From Siphonodentalium dalli (Eukaryota > Mollusca > Scaphopoda > Gadilida > Siphonodentaliidae), in assembly GCA_032622095.1 (NCBI GenBank), contig CP136068.1, positions 14,801,729 to 14,865,728 of the forward strand: a stretch of 64,000 nt of DNA, written 5' to 3'. This document shows, one piece after another, positions 1 to 11,829 of this stretch. Under the pieces are notes generated by a model that was not told where the DNA came from, did no database searches, and saw only the letters and a program-made list of their open reading frames with translations. Within the stretch, counting starts at the first letter, position 1; each line of letters begins with the position of its first letter. The position numbers were made by a program, and so were the translations under genes.

Positions 1-159
1 ATCTACGGCTGGTGGTCATAGGTTATCCTCTAATCAGGGAGCACATGACAAGAAGATACGCAGCGGAGAACAGAATTATTGTATGCTTGTTCTCAATTAG
101 ATGGTGTGGTTGTCCTGGAATGTTCCCTCCAAGAATCAGTGCTGGAAGTTCTTCGTCGC

Positions 160-883
160 TCAAAGAATCGTGCATGAAGATAAATACAGAAACTCCATAG
201 TGGTTGAGAATAGTCTCCCATTACGTAATGAAAGAATAACTTCCGAAGAACAATACCTCATTGCGTGGAGAAGTTCGTTGTTGTACTGCTGACCACAGGC
301 ACGGCATGTCATATGGTTAATACACGTCGTCTTATTGAGTAGAATAGCAAGATTCCGAAGTTGAACTGAGCAATTTGGGTACTGTCTAAGAAGTGCCCAT
401 ATCGACCAGGGAGTCATAGGATCTGTGTGAACTAGTTGGCAATGGATGAAGTCCAGAATGAGAAATAATGGTCCCAAACAGCTTTCTTGTAAATTGTTTT
501 CCATGTAGAGTCTGACGGAAAATGTCCGGTTTGTGTGAAGATGTCAAGGTAATCGTAGAGTTTATATTGCTGAATTTATGTCTATTAAACAGAGTGAATT
601 TAAAGAATCGTAAGAGGAATATCTTTAACGGCACCTGATGTCCTTGGGGAAGGTGAATCAGATGGCCGAGGAAGTTCAGCTTTTTTATGTGGATTTCGGA
701 CTCAAGAGGCAGGAGTCCCAACAAGCTGAGAGCGACGTCTGTTGATGTGCGTCCAGGAAGAGTTTCTATGTGTTTAACACAGCATCGGAAAGCTCGTTCT
801 AGTGAGATGTGTATAGAACGTGTACTGACTTGTGTGAGCTCGCATCCATATAACGCCATAGGAAGCACAACATACTTCAGCAT
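160..883 (-). pseudogene. LINE reverse transcriptase C-terminal relic
   Basis: Two overlapping minus-strand frames (883-386, then 504-160) together read as the part of a non-LTR retrotransposon ORF2 that lies after the RT catalytic core. The first frame has VLPMALYGCEL and LERAFRCCVKHIE, aligning with LPKGLFGCEL and LERTHRFCLKKIQ in the much better preserved LINE at 54.4-55.5 kb. The second frame carries a zinc-knuckle-like C-X2-C-X9-H-X4-C (CRACGQQYNNELLHAMRYC), the same spacing as in the 54 kb element. A frameshift between about 390 and 500 separates the halves, so this copy is dead. No catalytic RT motif is present, and the 5' part is missing or unrecognisable. Family identity is well supported by the internal comparison; clade assignment is not attempted. 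Confidence 0.8.
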
Positions 884-2228
884 AAAATTTAACTTATATA
901 TAAAACTTAAATATCATTATCTCCATTATATAATGCATGCATGAGTCTAATAGATGTGGTTTAAATATGACAAAAGTGGCGCGGTTCAAGTCAAGCTTGA
1001 GGGGAGTTGCAACAAAGTTGATACAAATATAATTAGCACAGATTCCACCAAATTCATGCATGTTCTTCTCTAATGATTGATTAATTAAATCACATTTGGG
1101 GTCGTTTGGGTCATGGATGGCGAGAGGAGATTCACTAGCATGTATAATGTTGTCCAATTGGCCGATATCCAACAAAGTTATATATAGTCATCTCCCAGGC
1201 CATCTCCATGTCGTTCTAATGAGTTTTGGCATTCCAATTTCACAATATCGACAAATGGTGACTGAATTAAGTCACTTGAACAATTATATCATCTCAACTG
1301 TCATATTTATATGGGGATGGAAATCAGGGCATTCCTATCATGATCTAGCAACACAGATACATAGAAGAAAGCATTAAAAGTATATTTATATCAATCTATT
1401 TAACAGATACATATATTCATTCAAACTGAGGGACCTTGAATCGTCAAAGGTTTGTATATTAGAATGGCTCATGTATATATTTTAACACGATTGAGTCTGT
1501 CCCATTCAATATAGTTTCCACAAAAAAAGTTACAATTTCCAAGAGATATGGAAATGTAGAGCAGGCCTATTCAAAAATAGTGGCCACAGCGTGCAGTCAA
1601 ATATGGTTACTTCTGCGATAAAGGAAAACGCAGTCCGTAGCACATGACTTTTCAGGATCCTTCAATATTGACATCTGACAAGGGTATATCTGTCCGATAC
1701 AGAGGATTTCTTTCATTTTTTAGAAGACTCATCGCCTAACATAAACAACTCAACATATCGCTTTGTCGGGCACATGTAGCTGCTATACATGCATAACATC
1801 CATTCTTTTAAACTTAAAATGATTAGCCAGTATATAACACCATAACAGAGGAGCACCTGGACATATCTTTAAAACATCTGTATCTTCATGAAGATATGAT
1901 AAACTAGATTGCTTGATTGATACATCTCTATGTAAAACACAATTGTCGTCTTTTATTTTTTCGAACTAATGTGTTTATGATGTTCATGATTCATGCTATG
2001 ACGTCTGAAGTATACGCAGTTGTAAATAAATAAATACTTATTTATAGGTTGGACGGATTAAACGCGATAAACTAAATGATAATCGCTCCGACCTGACAAG
2101 TTGAGCCACTACTTATATTCCATGTGTAAGAATCATGTTTTGTGATGCCATTTGGATATACAATTTATGATAATACGTGTAACACTTTGGGAGCAAGATT
2201 ATTCTCTATTCCCACCGAATATCCACAG
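884..2228. other. Intergenic stretch, possible upstream LINE debris
   Basis: Directly upstream (minus strand) of the LINE relic, 1175-894 holds a 93-codon open frame including NDPKCDLINQSLEKNMHEFGG. It could be degraded LINE endonuclease/RT sequence but shows no diagnostic motif. The remainder to 2228 is AT-rich, with no gene, tandem repeat or structured RNA that I can support. Confidence 0.3.
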
Positions 2229-2393
2229 AGGGTTTGACATCACTTTATCCTGGGCAACGCCGGGTAACCCTGCTAGTATTTAATATAAACAAGCAATCAA
2301 ATACAAATTACACATGTCGTATACGTGGATACAAATGTTGGCACTGGGGACAGAACACAACTTGTCGAAATTATCAGAGGTCATCTGGAATGT
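2229..2393 (+). pseudogene. Ig-like domain exon, copy A
   Basis: An acceptor-like AATATCCACAG precedes an open frame containing RVTLLVFNINKQSNTNYTCR. This fits strands E-F of an immunoglobulin fold: alternating hydrophobics, then Y-x-C. A shift of one base gives VDTNVGTGDRTQLVEIIRG, a plausible G strand, matching VDTHGTGERTRVVKVIRS in the paralogous copy at 20.7 kb. The frame break between F and G strands suggests a decayed copy. The donor site is uncertain. Inference: part of a cell-surface or secreted Ig-superfamily protein. The membrane and tail segments that follow in the same order support this. Confidence 0.5.
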
Positions 2394-2419
2394 CATTACT
2401 AATAATGTTAGAGGTGGAT

Positions 2420-2602
2420 TTGTAACTTACTATGATATGCATGGCGTCAACCGGAGAACGGTCACTGTTTCGGATAATTTGGGTTAAAGTGGTAGATACC
2501 GAGGGGTACCATCCTCTTGGCATATTATTAAGTGTGGCTGCTGGTGTGGCTGTTGGAGTGAATATGGTCGCGCATTATGCAGTACATGTATCATTTTTAT
2601 GA
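2420..2602 (+). pseudogene. Ig-end and transmembrane segment, copy A
   Basis: One frame reads FVTYYDMHGVNRRTVTVSDN, like the end of a second Ig domain. From 2489 another frame reads VVDTEGYHPLGILL and then SVAAGVAVGVNMVAHYAV, a hydrophobic stretch of about 22 residues suitable for a single membrane helix, stopping at 2600-2602. The equivalent at 20.93 kb (YPLGVLLSVAVCVTVCVNIV) conserves position and hydrophobicity. The frame change between the two parts could be an unrecognised intron or decay. Confidence 0.42.
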
Positions 2603-2649
2603 AATGAGTATGGATCCCTCCGCTAATCTCACATATCATCTCTTGACAG

Positions 2650-2753
2650 TCGATCAGTAACTAGTGAGGTAAATGAGGTGAGGAAACATGCCAACTATGC
2701 CGACTATGCAAGTGGAACTAACAACTACTATGAAGAATTGTTTGACCCAGCGG
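2650..2753 (+). CDS. Cytoplasmic-tail exon with tyrosine motifs, copy A
   Basis: The exon-like unit is bounded by TCTCTTGACAG and GTGAGT splice consensus. It is 104 nt, entered and left in the same phase as its paralogue at 21072-21145. It encodes RSVTSEVNEVRKHANYADYA followed by SGTNNYYEELFDPA. The Y-E-E-L and paired YADY tyrosines resemble YxxL-type phosphotyrosine signalling or sorting motifs. Relative to the paralogue it has an in-frame 30-nt insertion, which suggests the frame was under constraint when the copies diverged. Position just downstream of the membrane-helix segment fits a cytoplasmic tail. Partial gene; the next exon was not found. Confidence 0.55.
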
Positions 2754-2974
2754 GTGAGTTTATATCAAAATGTATTTTCTCAAAACCAATTTCGAATCAG
2801 TTGTATTTAGTTCGGTATAATTTATGTACACAATGTAAAAAATCATCAGTCAGTCAGCCGGAAAGTATAAGTGACATTTTTTTAATTTTTATACGCTTGT
2901 TTTGAGAAAAAAACATGTAATATGTTATTGGTCTGTCCGGCCGGCCATCTGTCTGGGCGTCCTTTTGCTTTTTT

Positions 2975-3430
2975 CGTTTCCGGATGATAACTGTAGAAGT
3001 CTGAACTGAATGGAGTTAAATTTGGTATGTGTATTTAATAGAACAACATACAGGTCAAGTTAGAATTTAGGTTCCGCCAATGTTTACCAGAGTTACGACC
3101 ATTTTTGTTTAAATTTTCACTTAATTTTCGTTTCCGGATGATAACTGTAGAAGTCTGAACTGAATGGAGTTAAATTTGGTATGTGTATTTAATAGAACAA
3201 CATACAGGTCAAGTTAGAATTTAGGTTCCGCCAATGTTTACCAGAGTTAAGACCATTTTTGTTAAAATTTTCACTTAATTTTCGTTTCCTGATAATAACT
3301 TTGGTATGTCTGAATTGAATGGGCAGACATTTGGTATGTGAGTATACTAGCATAAACGACAGGTCAAGTTCGCATTTGGGTTCCGCATGCGTATTTTCAC
3401 CTGAGTTATGGCCCATTGTTTAAATAACAA
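2975..3430. repeat. Three-copy 154-bp tandem repeat
   Basis: CGTTTCCGGATGATAAC begins at 2975 and 3129, and a diverged version (CGTTTCCTGATAATAAC) begins at 3283. This gives a 154-bp period with the first two units almost identical. Units end near a GAGTTACGACC/GAGTTATGGCCC motif. It looks like an internal piece of a dispersed invertebrate repeat rather than a gene. Confidence 0.85.
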
Positions 3431-3465
3431 AGGACGTATTTTGCCAAGCCCTAGCGATGATCTTG

Positions 3466-3729
3466 TTTTAGCTTGAACAATCATTAAACGTATACATGAA
3501 ATTATACATATAATGGCAAATCAGTCGATCATTAGACTGAACTCATATATATTATACAGAGCTATCGTTACTTATGCGTATGACCATAATATAATTATAC
3601 GCCTAATGTCAAATTCGACGACCGTAAAACCGAACTCATTATATATATTATATAGAGTTATCGTTACTGATATGTATACCCATGATGTATAATCCGACGA
3701 TAGTAAAACCGAACTCATTATATATATTA
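3466..3729. repeat. GAGTTATCGTTACTGATATG satellite, block 1
   Basis: A diverged unit of roughly 90-110 bp recurs with the core GAGTTATCGTTACTGATATG, then ACCCAT and AATCCGACGA, then GAACTCATTATATATAT. The same satellite occurs at 12.07-12.70 kb and 21.95-22.66 kb. Here it is cut by the Helitron-type insertion that begins at 3730, and it resumes after 12072. Confidence 0.8.
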
Positions 3730-4579
3730 ATAGCAGATTAGCCCGCCACTGGCGGGATTGGTCCCATGGCTTTGTTTTTCAAGGTAACCCATGCTATCAT
3801 ATAACCCGACAAAAATATTCCCGAGTTAACCATACATAACAAATTTCACGTCGATGTCACCGATGACAACCGAGATATTGCCCAAGGTCATTTGTGGGTA
3901 CCCGTTTCAAGGTCACCTCAGGCGGACAAACTGACCCGACGAAAATCTCCCCCATCCCTTGGAAGCCCCAAGTACGAAATTAGACAGCCCCGCGGCGATG
4001 ACGTCACTAACACAAAGTAAAAATTATGCTCGCAAAGCTCTAATATTAAAAAAACTCGCAGAGCCCTAAGGCAATGTATTTTACATGTCTGGACAGACAC
4101 AAGAATCACACTACAAAACACAGGGTTACAGCGACATCCATGTGATAATTCAGACTGGGGATCGAAATACAAGGCGGATCACGAAAGTGCGGACCTGTCT
4201 CAAGGTCAAGGTCACATCAGGCGGACAAACTGACCCGACGAACATCTCCCCCGTCCCTTACGTACGAAATTTCGTCTCGATCGATTGAGCCGTATTGATA
4301 GTTCTCGTGTATATTAATGCCCTTTAACGGGACACCGCAGATACGAACGCTCTTTAATCATTAACCCAGTTAACCCACCAATCCCCATTACGGTGGCCGT
4401 TGGAGGCCGAAGGAGTGGTCGCACGGGCTCGCGAATGGCGCGATGACACTTCCATTGGTTTGTTACCATTATATAGGAAGTTTGGGCTCAATCGGTCGAA
4501 CCGTTTTCGAGACTATAAAGGATATATATACACACACATATATATATATATATTCGGAAGTCTTAAAATATATAGTAGA
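3730..4579 (-). mobile_element. Helitron-like element A (non-autonomous)
   Basis: Read on the minus strand, the element starts TCTACTATATATTTTAAG at 4579. Its 3' end is a hairpin CCCGCCAGTGGCGGG, then CTAATCTG and a terminal CTA(T). Helitrons start TC, end with a hairpin a few bases before CTRR, and insert between A and T without target duplication. The last G of CTAG appears mutated here. The inside has a TA/CA microsatellite near the 5' end and GGTCAAGGTCA-type sequence, but no helicase frame. Element B abuts it directly. Confidence 0.68.
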
Positions 4580-5568
4580 CTAGCAGGTTAGCGCGCCACT
4601 GGCGGCGTTGGTCCGAACATGACATTTTTTTGGCTTTTCAATGAGTTAATTTTGCCTTTTTAATCAAGAGAAATTATGGTACCCGTCCCTAAAAGATTTA
4701 AGGTACATCGGGTGGAAAGAACTGAGCCGATGAAAATTTGCCCCGTTCCTAGGAACGACAGACATAAGAATGACACAACACGCATTTTTTAATGAGATAA
4801 TTCTGTCTTTGTAATCAAGAGGAATTATGATAGCCGTCCCTAAAAGAGGTATGCCAACGACGTCGTTGTTGTTGGCATTTACGGCTTGGGGGCCACCCGA
4901 AGATTCTCACATTGCCGTAAAGAGAAAATAGCATTGTGTGTTTTCTCGCCAACAAAGTCGTTGTTGTTGGCATTCACGGCTTGGCGAGTCCAGCAATGTC
5001 GTTGTTGGCATTCACGGCTTGGGGCAGAGGAAGTCCCGTCAGATTCGGGGACGTATCACAGTGCCTCGTATTTACTAAATTTCAGCAGCCACATGTGTGA
5101 GTTAGCACGAATTGAGGGGTGTAAGTTTATAGCTTTAAAATCTGATTGTATCGAAAATAAACTAAGATTTTCAGCCGTAACAAGAAATGTATATATCAGA
5201 AAATGTAAATTCTATATTTTAGAAGGTATTAGCAAGTTTTGGCTCAACGGGTTTAGCAGTTTGAATTGAATATGGATATAAAAAGATACATATACAGATA
5301 TAAAAAATGTAAAGTTACGCCTCTTGGATCGCGAGCGAATCGATAGCGAAACCCATTGTATCGAAACGAAGGTCGCACTTTAAGGAGTGCTCAGAGCTTG
5401 TCCAAAATGCGACGTTGACCATCCCCGTGTGACACTTATATACGAAATTTGAGCTCGATCCGCGCAGCCGTTTTCGATTCTATGAAGTACCCACATACAC
5501 ACAAATATACACACATATATACACACACATATATATATATATACGGAGTTCTCAAAATATATAGTAGA
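4580..5568 (-). mobile_element. Helitron-like element B (non-autonomous)
   Basis: Minus-strand 5' end TCTACTATATATTTTGAG at 5568 and 3' end GCCGCCAGTGGCGCGCTAAC then CTGCTAG at 4580. The CTAG 3' end touches the TC start of element A with no intervening base. Near the middle, CGTTGTTGTTGGCATT-CACGGCTTGG sequence is repeated three times (about 4858-5025). A 127-codon open frame on the plus strand falls over this repeat and is not considered a gene. Confidence 0.72.
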
Positions 5569-5760
5569 CTAGCTGGGTACCCGTACTGACGGGAAGAGTC
5601 GTTGTGTTGTTTTTTTGTAGTTATGTTTTAACTCACCAACACCCCAAAAATGGTGGAAATCGGCCCAGCGGATACCGAGATACAGGTTCAAGGTCATTTG
5701 AAAGGTCAAGGTCACGCCGCACGGGCATCCGGGTGTGACGAAAAAGTTTGGGCTGTTCTC
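5569..5760 (-). mobile_element. Helitron-like element C, 3' part
   Basis: CTAG at 5569 again abuts the TC of element B. Upstream on the minus strand is a hairpin CCCGTCAGTACGGG followed by TACCCAG. The element runs to a GGTCAAGGTCACGCCGCACG motif near 5707-5727, after which similarity to the family is lost. The same motif reappears at 11850 just before a typical Helitron 5' end. I infer that 5569-5760 and 11830-12072 are the two ends of one element or of the outer pair in a chain. Confidence 0.6.
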
Positions 5761-5866
5761 ATTCCTTTTCTGAAGTTTGTATTCTTGAGTGGATGAAAGT
5801 TAAGAAGGAATGTCCTATATGCCGAGCAGCCATAACGACTCATATGAGGTCTATCGTCCTCCATTG

Positions 5867-6260
5867 TTAAAATTGGTGTCAACATAAGTTGATATTTACA
5901 AATCGATGGTAGCTTGGCGTGGGAATGAGGCATGTGAATCGACCAGTCAGCAGGTAATCAGAATACATTTAAAATGTTCACATTGTTGTCAAGCAAAGTT
6001 TATATTTACAAATTGAGTAAATGGTTGCATGGCGTAGGAATGAGGCAAATGAATTGACCAGTCATCAGAATACATTGAAAAGGTTCAAATTGGTGTCAAG
6101 CTTAGTTAATATTCACAAATCGATGGTAGTTTGACGTGAGAATGAGGCAAATGAATCGTCCAGTTAGCAGGTAATAAGAATACATTGAGAATGTTCAAAC
6201 TGGCGTCAAACAATGTTTCTTTTTACAAATTAGGCAAATGGTAGTTTGGCTATGATTTGG
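5867..6260. repeat. Imperfect ~120-bp tandem repeat
   Basis: Three and a half units contain TTGGTGTCAA, then ATTTACAAATCGATGGTAG, then GGAATGAGGCAAATGAAT, then CCAGTCAGCAGGTAAT, with moderate divergence between units. No coding frame spans them. Confidence 0.75.
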
Positions 6261-6370
6261 TCGTCCCATTCATTGAGAACTTCTGAGTGAATATCTCTCA
6301 TGCTGGAACTGAAAGGCAATTTGAGTAATGGTCTTTTCTGCAGAGCCTATTCCAGAACCTCCTGGTGGAC

Positions 6371-6482
6371 TATATTAGACTCGAGTCGACGGTCGCGTTG
6401 CTCATCCGTTTCTACCGCTAGAGAAGCTTGATTTTGAACTCTATTAGACTCGAGTCGACGGTCACGTTGCTCATCCGTTTCA
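6371..6482. repeat. Two-copy ~70-bp direct repeat
   Basis: TATTAGACTCGAGTCGACGG followed by TC(G/A)CGTTGCTCATCCG occurs twice, about 70 bp apart. It lies just outside the left LTR. No function is apparent. Confidence 0.75.
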
Positions 6483-6522
6483 TCATGAACGCGATATGTC
6501 AGCTTGCGCCGAACGTCCCTGC

Positions 6523-6960
6523 TGTACCACTCTCGGGCTGCATTAAGTTGGCAATTCTTAGAACACGTTGATGAGATTTATTATTACAAATATTTACAAA
6601 GTCACATCAGGCGGCCACGGAGAATAATACAACAACATCTTCTCACGCTGCACGTTAGTATCTAGTGTGCGTTCAGAAACAAGAGAGAGCCCAGTCTTTC
6701 AATCCCTGACTGAAATAGTATATATGGAAATCTGAAAGCCACACCCAACCACGTGTACCAATCTTATCCGTACACGTACTGGCCTGTCCAAACAGGTTAA
6801 GATTTAATACAATCTTTATAGGAAATCACTTACTCGCAACGGAATAGCGCAGGCTATTCAATTTCGGGTCATTTTCCCACGCATAATTTATGAACCTAAT
6901 GGTAGGGTATTGACTTCCAGATTAACCTTATATACGCTGGATAACATTGGAAGTATTACA
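6523..6960 (-). repeat. Left LTR (3' LTR of the minus-strand element)
   Basis: 438 bp, TG...CA ends. It differs from the right LTR by a handful of substitutions and lacks a 15-bp stretch (GTCCCAGGTTCTTAG) present there. A purine-rich AAAAAGGTGATGAGAG on the minus strand lies just inside it, a possible polypurine tract. Confidence 0.88.
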
Positions 6961-9900
6961 TAACTCTCATCACCTTTTTCAAGATTTTTGTCCTAAGACA
7001 AAAAACTTGATAATTCCGTGAGGGGAGCTCCAAACTATCCCATTTGGAATATACATGTAACACAATAAAACATAAGTTTTTAACACAGGAATGTCATACT
7101 CCGAATCGTCGATAGCAGGAATTGTTCCGAACAGAGGAATGTCATAATCCTGGAATATTAGCTTCTGATTCCGTGTTGGGAGTTAATAGTGGCATCCCTA
7201 TTAACTCCGTTCGTCCTGGCTCCATTCCGAATACCAAGTGGATCCAGATCCAGCGATGGAGGACGTCGATCGATCTCATCGTCATAGCTATGTTCAAATA
7301 ATCGCCTTGTGTCGGTACGAAAATTGGAATGAATTCCAATTTGACATTGAATGCGGGCGACATTTGACAAAGGATCAATATGGTTTAATATCCAGAATTT
7401 GACTTCATGTGGATGGTTATATTTGCCTTGTGTCGATACGAAAGATGAATAAAGTTCAACTCGATCTTGAATTTGGGCATAACTAAAGGGTCAACATAGT
7501 ACTGACTCGTGGAAAGGACTTCATACGTTGTGTTTAGAAACTAATATCAATTAAGTCTGGTTGGCATTAGCGTGTGAAAATCACGCTATACGTGTAGGAC
7601 ACGTTTCATTGCACAGAAATGCCCATATAACCGACTAACCTTTTAATTTGGCTCAAAGGCCCTACAATACCAGCATGGTACAAATGCTCTTGTACAAATG
7701 CTCTATAAACTGATATTTTAGAAATTCCTTGGCACGGCGTGTAAAATCACGCCTGTCACGTCAAATCGCTATCCATTAACTTGGAATGCCAAACTAAACA
7801 TCTCCATATATACCAGCATGTACCTTAATGCTCTATAACATAAACATTTTACAACATCATTAGCGCCGACGTGTCAAAATCTCGTCGTTTGTGTCAAAGC
7901 ACGATTCCATAAACCTGGAATGCCAAATTAAATATCACGGGCCCTGTATTTGGGCATACCCGTCGAGTAATCTATAGCTTGTCAGCTAGTAATTCTAACA
8001 ACTATCATAAACATTAACAACTCCCACACCAAGGACATTTTATATAAATGCCATCGATTATATATATATATATATTCCTTGTGAAACGAAATAAAATGTA
8101 CAACTCATGAGACCATTTGCTTGGCTTATTGGTTCACATACTCATAGCTAATTATATATGGGTTTTTAATACAACCTACTTTACCTTATTATCATGATAT
8201 TTCCCTTTAAAACAATTCAATAGTTCACTATACAAAATTTCCTGACATCAGCTATCTCTTTAAAGGTATTTCCAGTTCATTCTCATATGTCCCTTTAACT
8301 TAAAATCATCAGACAACGACTAACTTATATTTTCATGACCTCAGACAACTCTTAAACGGAATGCATAAGCTAGTCTTCATTCACATGTCCCATGTTCCTC
8401 GTAAAATATGAATTCTCGATATGGTGAACGAAACTTAATTTATATGTGATATGTATGAAATTTTACCATGCAGTCAAATTTTCAATTACCACCATAACAC
8501 TCGTGGACATTCATTTAAATTGTTCACCTGAGCGACTCCTCTCGGTTGCAATATAATTGACTTAGCCTTGTATCATCTCCAGTGCGGTTAATGAAAAACT
8601 GCTTATTGTCCCGTGGAAAGTTTTGACCAGTTTGCATAATTAATACCCTAAGGCCATGTGTTGGCTAAACGAGGGTCTCGATATATCATTCAGGAATTTT
8701 GACCAAACAATTTGTATGTATCTTAGTAATTGCCTTATTTTGTCATTTGAGTTTGATGGGCTAAGCAGCCAGTTGTGACTTTTCTGTTGGACGGATATAT
8801 TTCTCAATGAAAATGTTTTCAACATAGCTATGGTTCAAACTGTCTTTATTCAGGACAATTTTCATGAAAAATTGTGTCTTTATTCAGTACAATTTTCATG
8901 GAATTAATAGGATTATCTGGATAAACTCATGTTCTTTTCTCTGACAACTCCTTAAAAAGTAAGTTCTTTGTTTTTCTTCTTTTATATTCTACATGTATAT
9001 TATTACGTGTACTCGGTGCCGTCCACAAACATTTAGACATACTGGAAAGCATGTTAGTCTGATTAACACTTACAGACACTCTCAGAATACACGTAATAGA
9101 TGTAATTATGGCATAATCAATTTTCTAGCCATTCTTTTCTTGCATAGGCACAACATAATTGATTATTCAGTTACATTTCTGACTTTCCGACTTGTCAACT
9201 CTGATCAACTTTAGTTTGTTCGAAACTTGAACACATTAAAACCATTTCGATAACGCCTACATACAATGGCGATACATGTACAGCGATCTATCTATTTTTA
9301 AAATCGACATTTTAACCCAATCTGGGTGTGTCCTAACAAAATACCACTAACCATCCGTGTAGATATTTTTGCAAAACATTGGAACCATTTGGCTAAATGG
9401 AACCTTCCTAAACCATACTTCAAACTTCAAGTGACTATAATGTCTCTAATTTAAAATTTTCCAAATTACTTCAACAAATTTCTTTTATTTAAAGATATAT
9501 CTCGCTGGACGCAACCAGTCTCTTGACAAACTGTCATAAATAACTAATGTTTTCAAATGGATAATCTGAGCACAATAAAACTAATATTATATGCTCAATT
9601 GACCGACATAACAGCCTTAACAACAATTGAACCCACAATTCGTTCAAAACCAGAACTCACTAAACTCATACTGATTAACTTGACAACATCGTAAACTCAT
9701 CAGTAATTTTAATACCTATATAACCTGCATTAGGTGTAATAATTTAGAACAGCGTACATGTAACTAATAATACCTCGAAAACAAACAATATTTATTTCAA
9801 ATCGACGCAACGATTTTTGAAACAACAATTTGACATAGAAAACGTTGACACAACCGTAATTTCCAAGCATACCTAATATAGAAAAATTGACGCAACAATC

Positions 9901-10398
9901 TAAACTATAACTGAATTCCCTGAACATAATTCACTGCATAATTTAATAATTTACTGGGAGTCATTCTCGCGCATATTGTCAAACCAATCTCATCCAATTC
10001 TTGGATGCCATAGCTCTGGACACATTATCCCAGTGATTCATTTCATCTAGCCGATAACATTTTTCAATTTTAATAATTACGGCCAATTTGCACAAAAAAT
10101 TAGACCAGCAACAATTAACTAATAATATTTCGAAAATAAAAACCAGTCTTTATTTCAAATCGACGCAACGATTATTGAAACAACCACAACTCGAAATAAA
10201 CATACTGGCATAACAGTAGTTTCTAAGAATACCTTATATGGGAAAATTGATGGAACCATTTTAACTATAGTTAGATCTACCTATAAAGAGTTGTGAACCA
10301 AGCCAAATAATTGCCAAATTGTCTCATACCTTGTATTCCTTCCTATTTCCCCGTGACCACCTGGCATCCATCTCCAAGAATTCCAAGAAATGTCTAGC

Positions 10399-10409
10399 TC
10401 ACGGCACCA
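10399..10409 (-). promoter_or_regulatory. Primer-binding site, tRNA-His type
   Basis: The minus strand reads TGGTGCCGTGA. This matches the complement of the conserved metazoan tRNA-His acceptor end (TCACGGCA plus CCA), and it starts 8 nt after the right LTR. Known: LTR elements prime minus-strand synthesis from a tRNA 3' end. The 11-nt match fixes the element's orientation; the next base differs. Confidence 0.6.
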
Positions 10410-10417
10410 CGTCGACC

Positions 10418-10870
10418 TGTACCACTCTCGGGCTGGTCCCAGGTTCTTAGCATTAAGTTGGCAATTCTTAGAACACGTTGATGAGATTTATTATTACAAA
10501 TATTTACAAAGTCACATCAGGCGGCCACGGAGAATAATACAATAACATCTTCTCACGCTGCACGTTAGTATCTAGTGTGCGTTCAGAAACAAGAGAGAGC
10601 CCAGTCTTTCAATCCCCGGCTGAAATAGTATATATGGAAATCTGAAAGCCACACCCAACCACGTGTACCAATCTTATCCGTACACGTACTGGCCTGTCCA
10701 AACAGGTTAAGATTTAATACAATCTTTATAGGAAATCACTTACTCGCAACGGAATAGCGCAGGCTATTCAATTTCGGGTCATTTTCCCACGCACAATTTA
10801 TGGACCTAATGGTAGGGTATTGACTTCCAGATTAACCTTATATACGCCGGGTAACATTGGAAGTATTACA
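10418..10870 (-). repeat. Right LTR (5' LTR of the minus-strand element)
   Basis: 453 bp, same ends as the left LTR, with the extra 15 bp near 10435-10455. High similarity between the LTRs suggests a fairly recent insertion relative to the surrounding decayed repeats. Confidence 0.88.
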
Positions 10871-11119
10871 CTGCTTCTTTTACCGATATTCGATTTCTTG
10901 GGTGACATCTGTCTGATGCGAGACTTAAAACCAACAAAAAGAAACCTACAACAAAGTTGGGTAAATATTTGACAAAAGTATATTATAATCTCAACAACTT
11001 ACGACAGAAGGAAAATGTACAAAGAGGCAGTATTTCAAAAATATGAATGGCAATCGTTAAGAGGGAGGCAAAACTCTCTATACTAAAGCCGAAGGGAATA
11101 AAGAGCGTTATTCGGTTAA

Positions 11120-11672
11120 CCAACCCAAATATTGGAAATATAAAGAGCGTTATTGTATAAGGCAATATAGCACTGCGGCTCATTGTAAACTGTAAAATCT
11201 GAACAGTCACAGTATTAAGGCAATTTAGCATTGTAAACTATAAAACAGTCTAAATTCACAAAAAAAATGTCAATGTCTCGAGAATACCATTTTGATAGAC
11301 CGTTTATAAACAATGCGTATACAAACCAACCCAAATACAGGAAATATAAAGAGCGTTATTGTATTAGTCAATGTAGCACTACGGCTCATTGTAAACTAAA
11401 AAATCTGAACAGTCACAGTATTAAGGCAATTTAGCATTGTAAACTATAAAACAGTCTGAATTCACAAAAAGAATGTCCATGTCTCGAGAATACTATTTCG
11501 ATAGTATTGTAAACTATAAAATCTGAACAGTCACATTATTAAGGCAATTTAGCATTGTAAACTATAAAACAGTCTGAATTCACAAAAAGAATGTCAATGT
11601 CTCGAGAATACCATTTCGATAGACCGTTTATAAACAATGCACATACTAAACCAAATCTGAACAGTCAATTAA
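11120..11672. repeat. ~206-bp tandem repeat with AAAGAGCGTT core
   Basis: Units starting CCAACCCAAATA at 11120 and 11326 and a rearranged third unit from about 11508 share CTGAACAGTCACA, TTAAGGCAATTTAGCATTG and ATGTCTCGAGAATAC. Flanking stretches at 11065-11119 and 11720-11822 repeat GAAGGGAATAAAGAGCGTTA. No gene was seen. Confidence 0.85.
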
Positions 11673-11829
11673 ATGGAAGATTCGTAGAAGCGTTTATTGT
11701 AAACAAACGCTTCACCAGCCTCATATACAAAAGCTGAAGGGAATAAAGAGCGTTATTCGGCTAACCAAGCCAAATATGGGAAATATAAAGAGCGTTATTG
11801 TATAAGGTAATTTAGCACTGCTGATCCCG

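Larger units (their letters stand above)
6523..10870 (-). mobile_element. LTR retrotransposon, non-coding, minus strand
   Basis: Two long direct repeats (6523-6960 and 10418-10870) begin TGTACCACTC and end GAAGTATTACA, keeping the TG...CA ends of LTRs. The 4 bases CTGC occur on both outer sides (6519-6522 and 10871-10874), a good target-site duplication. A sequence complementary to the 3' end of tRNA-His lies 8 nt inside the right LTR, so the element reads leftward. The 3.46 kb interior has no gag, protease, RT or integrase frame, only scattered frames under 83 codons. It is therefore a non-autonomous (LARD-like) or heavily decayed element. An internal direct repeat (about 9765-9925 and 10117-10265) contains CAAATCGACGCAACGAT. 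Confidence 0.85.

Noticed and set aside
2975-3430. Evenly spaced repeats as a CRISPR array
   Set aside because: The 154-bp units have no short repeat/variable spacer structure and the context is an animal genome.
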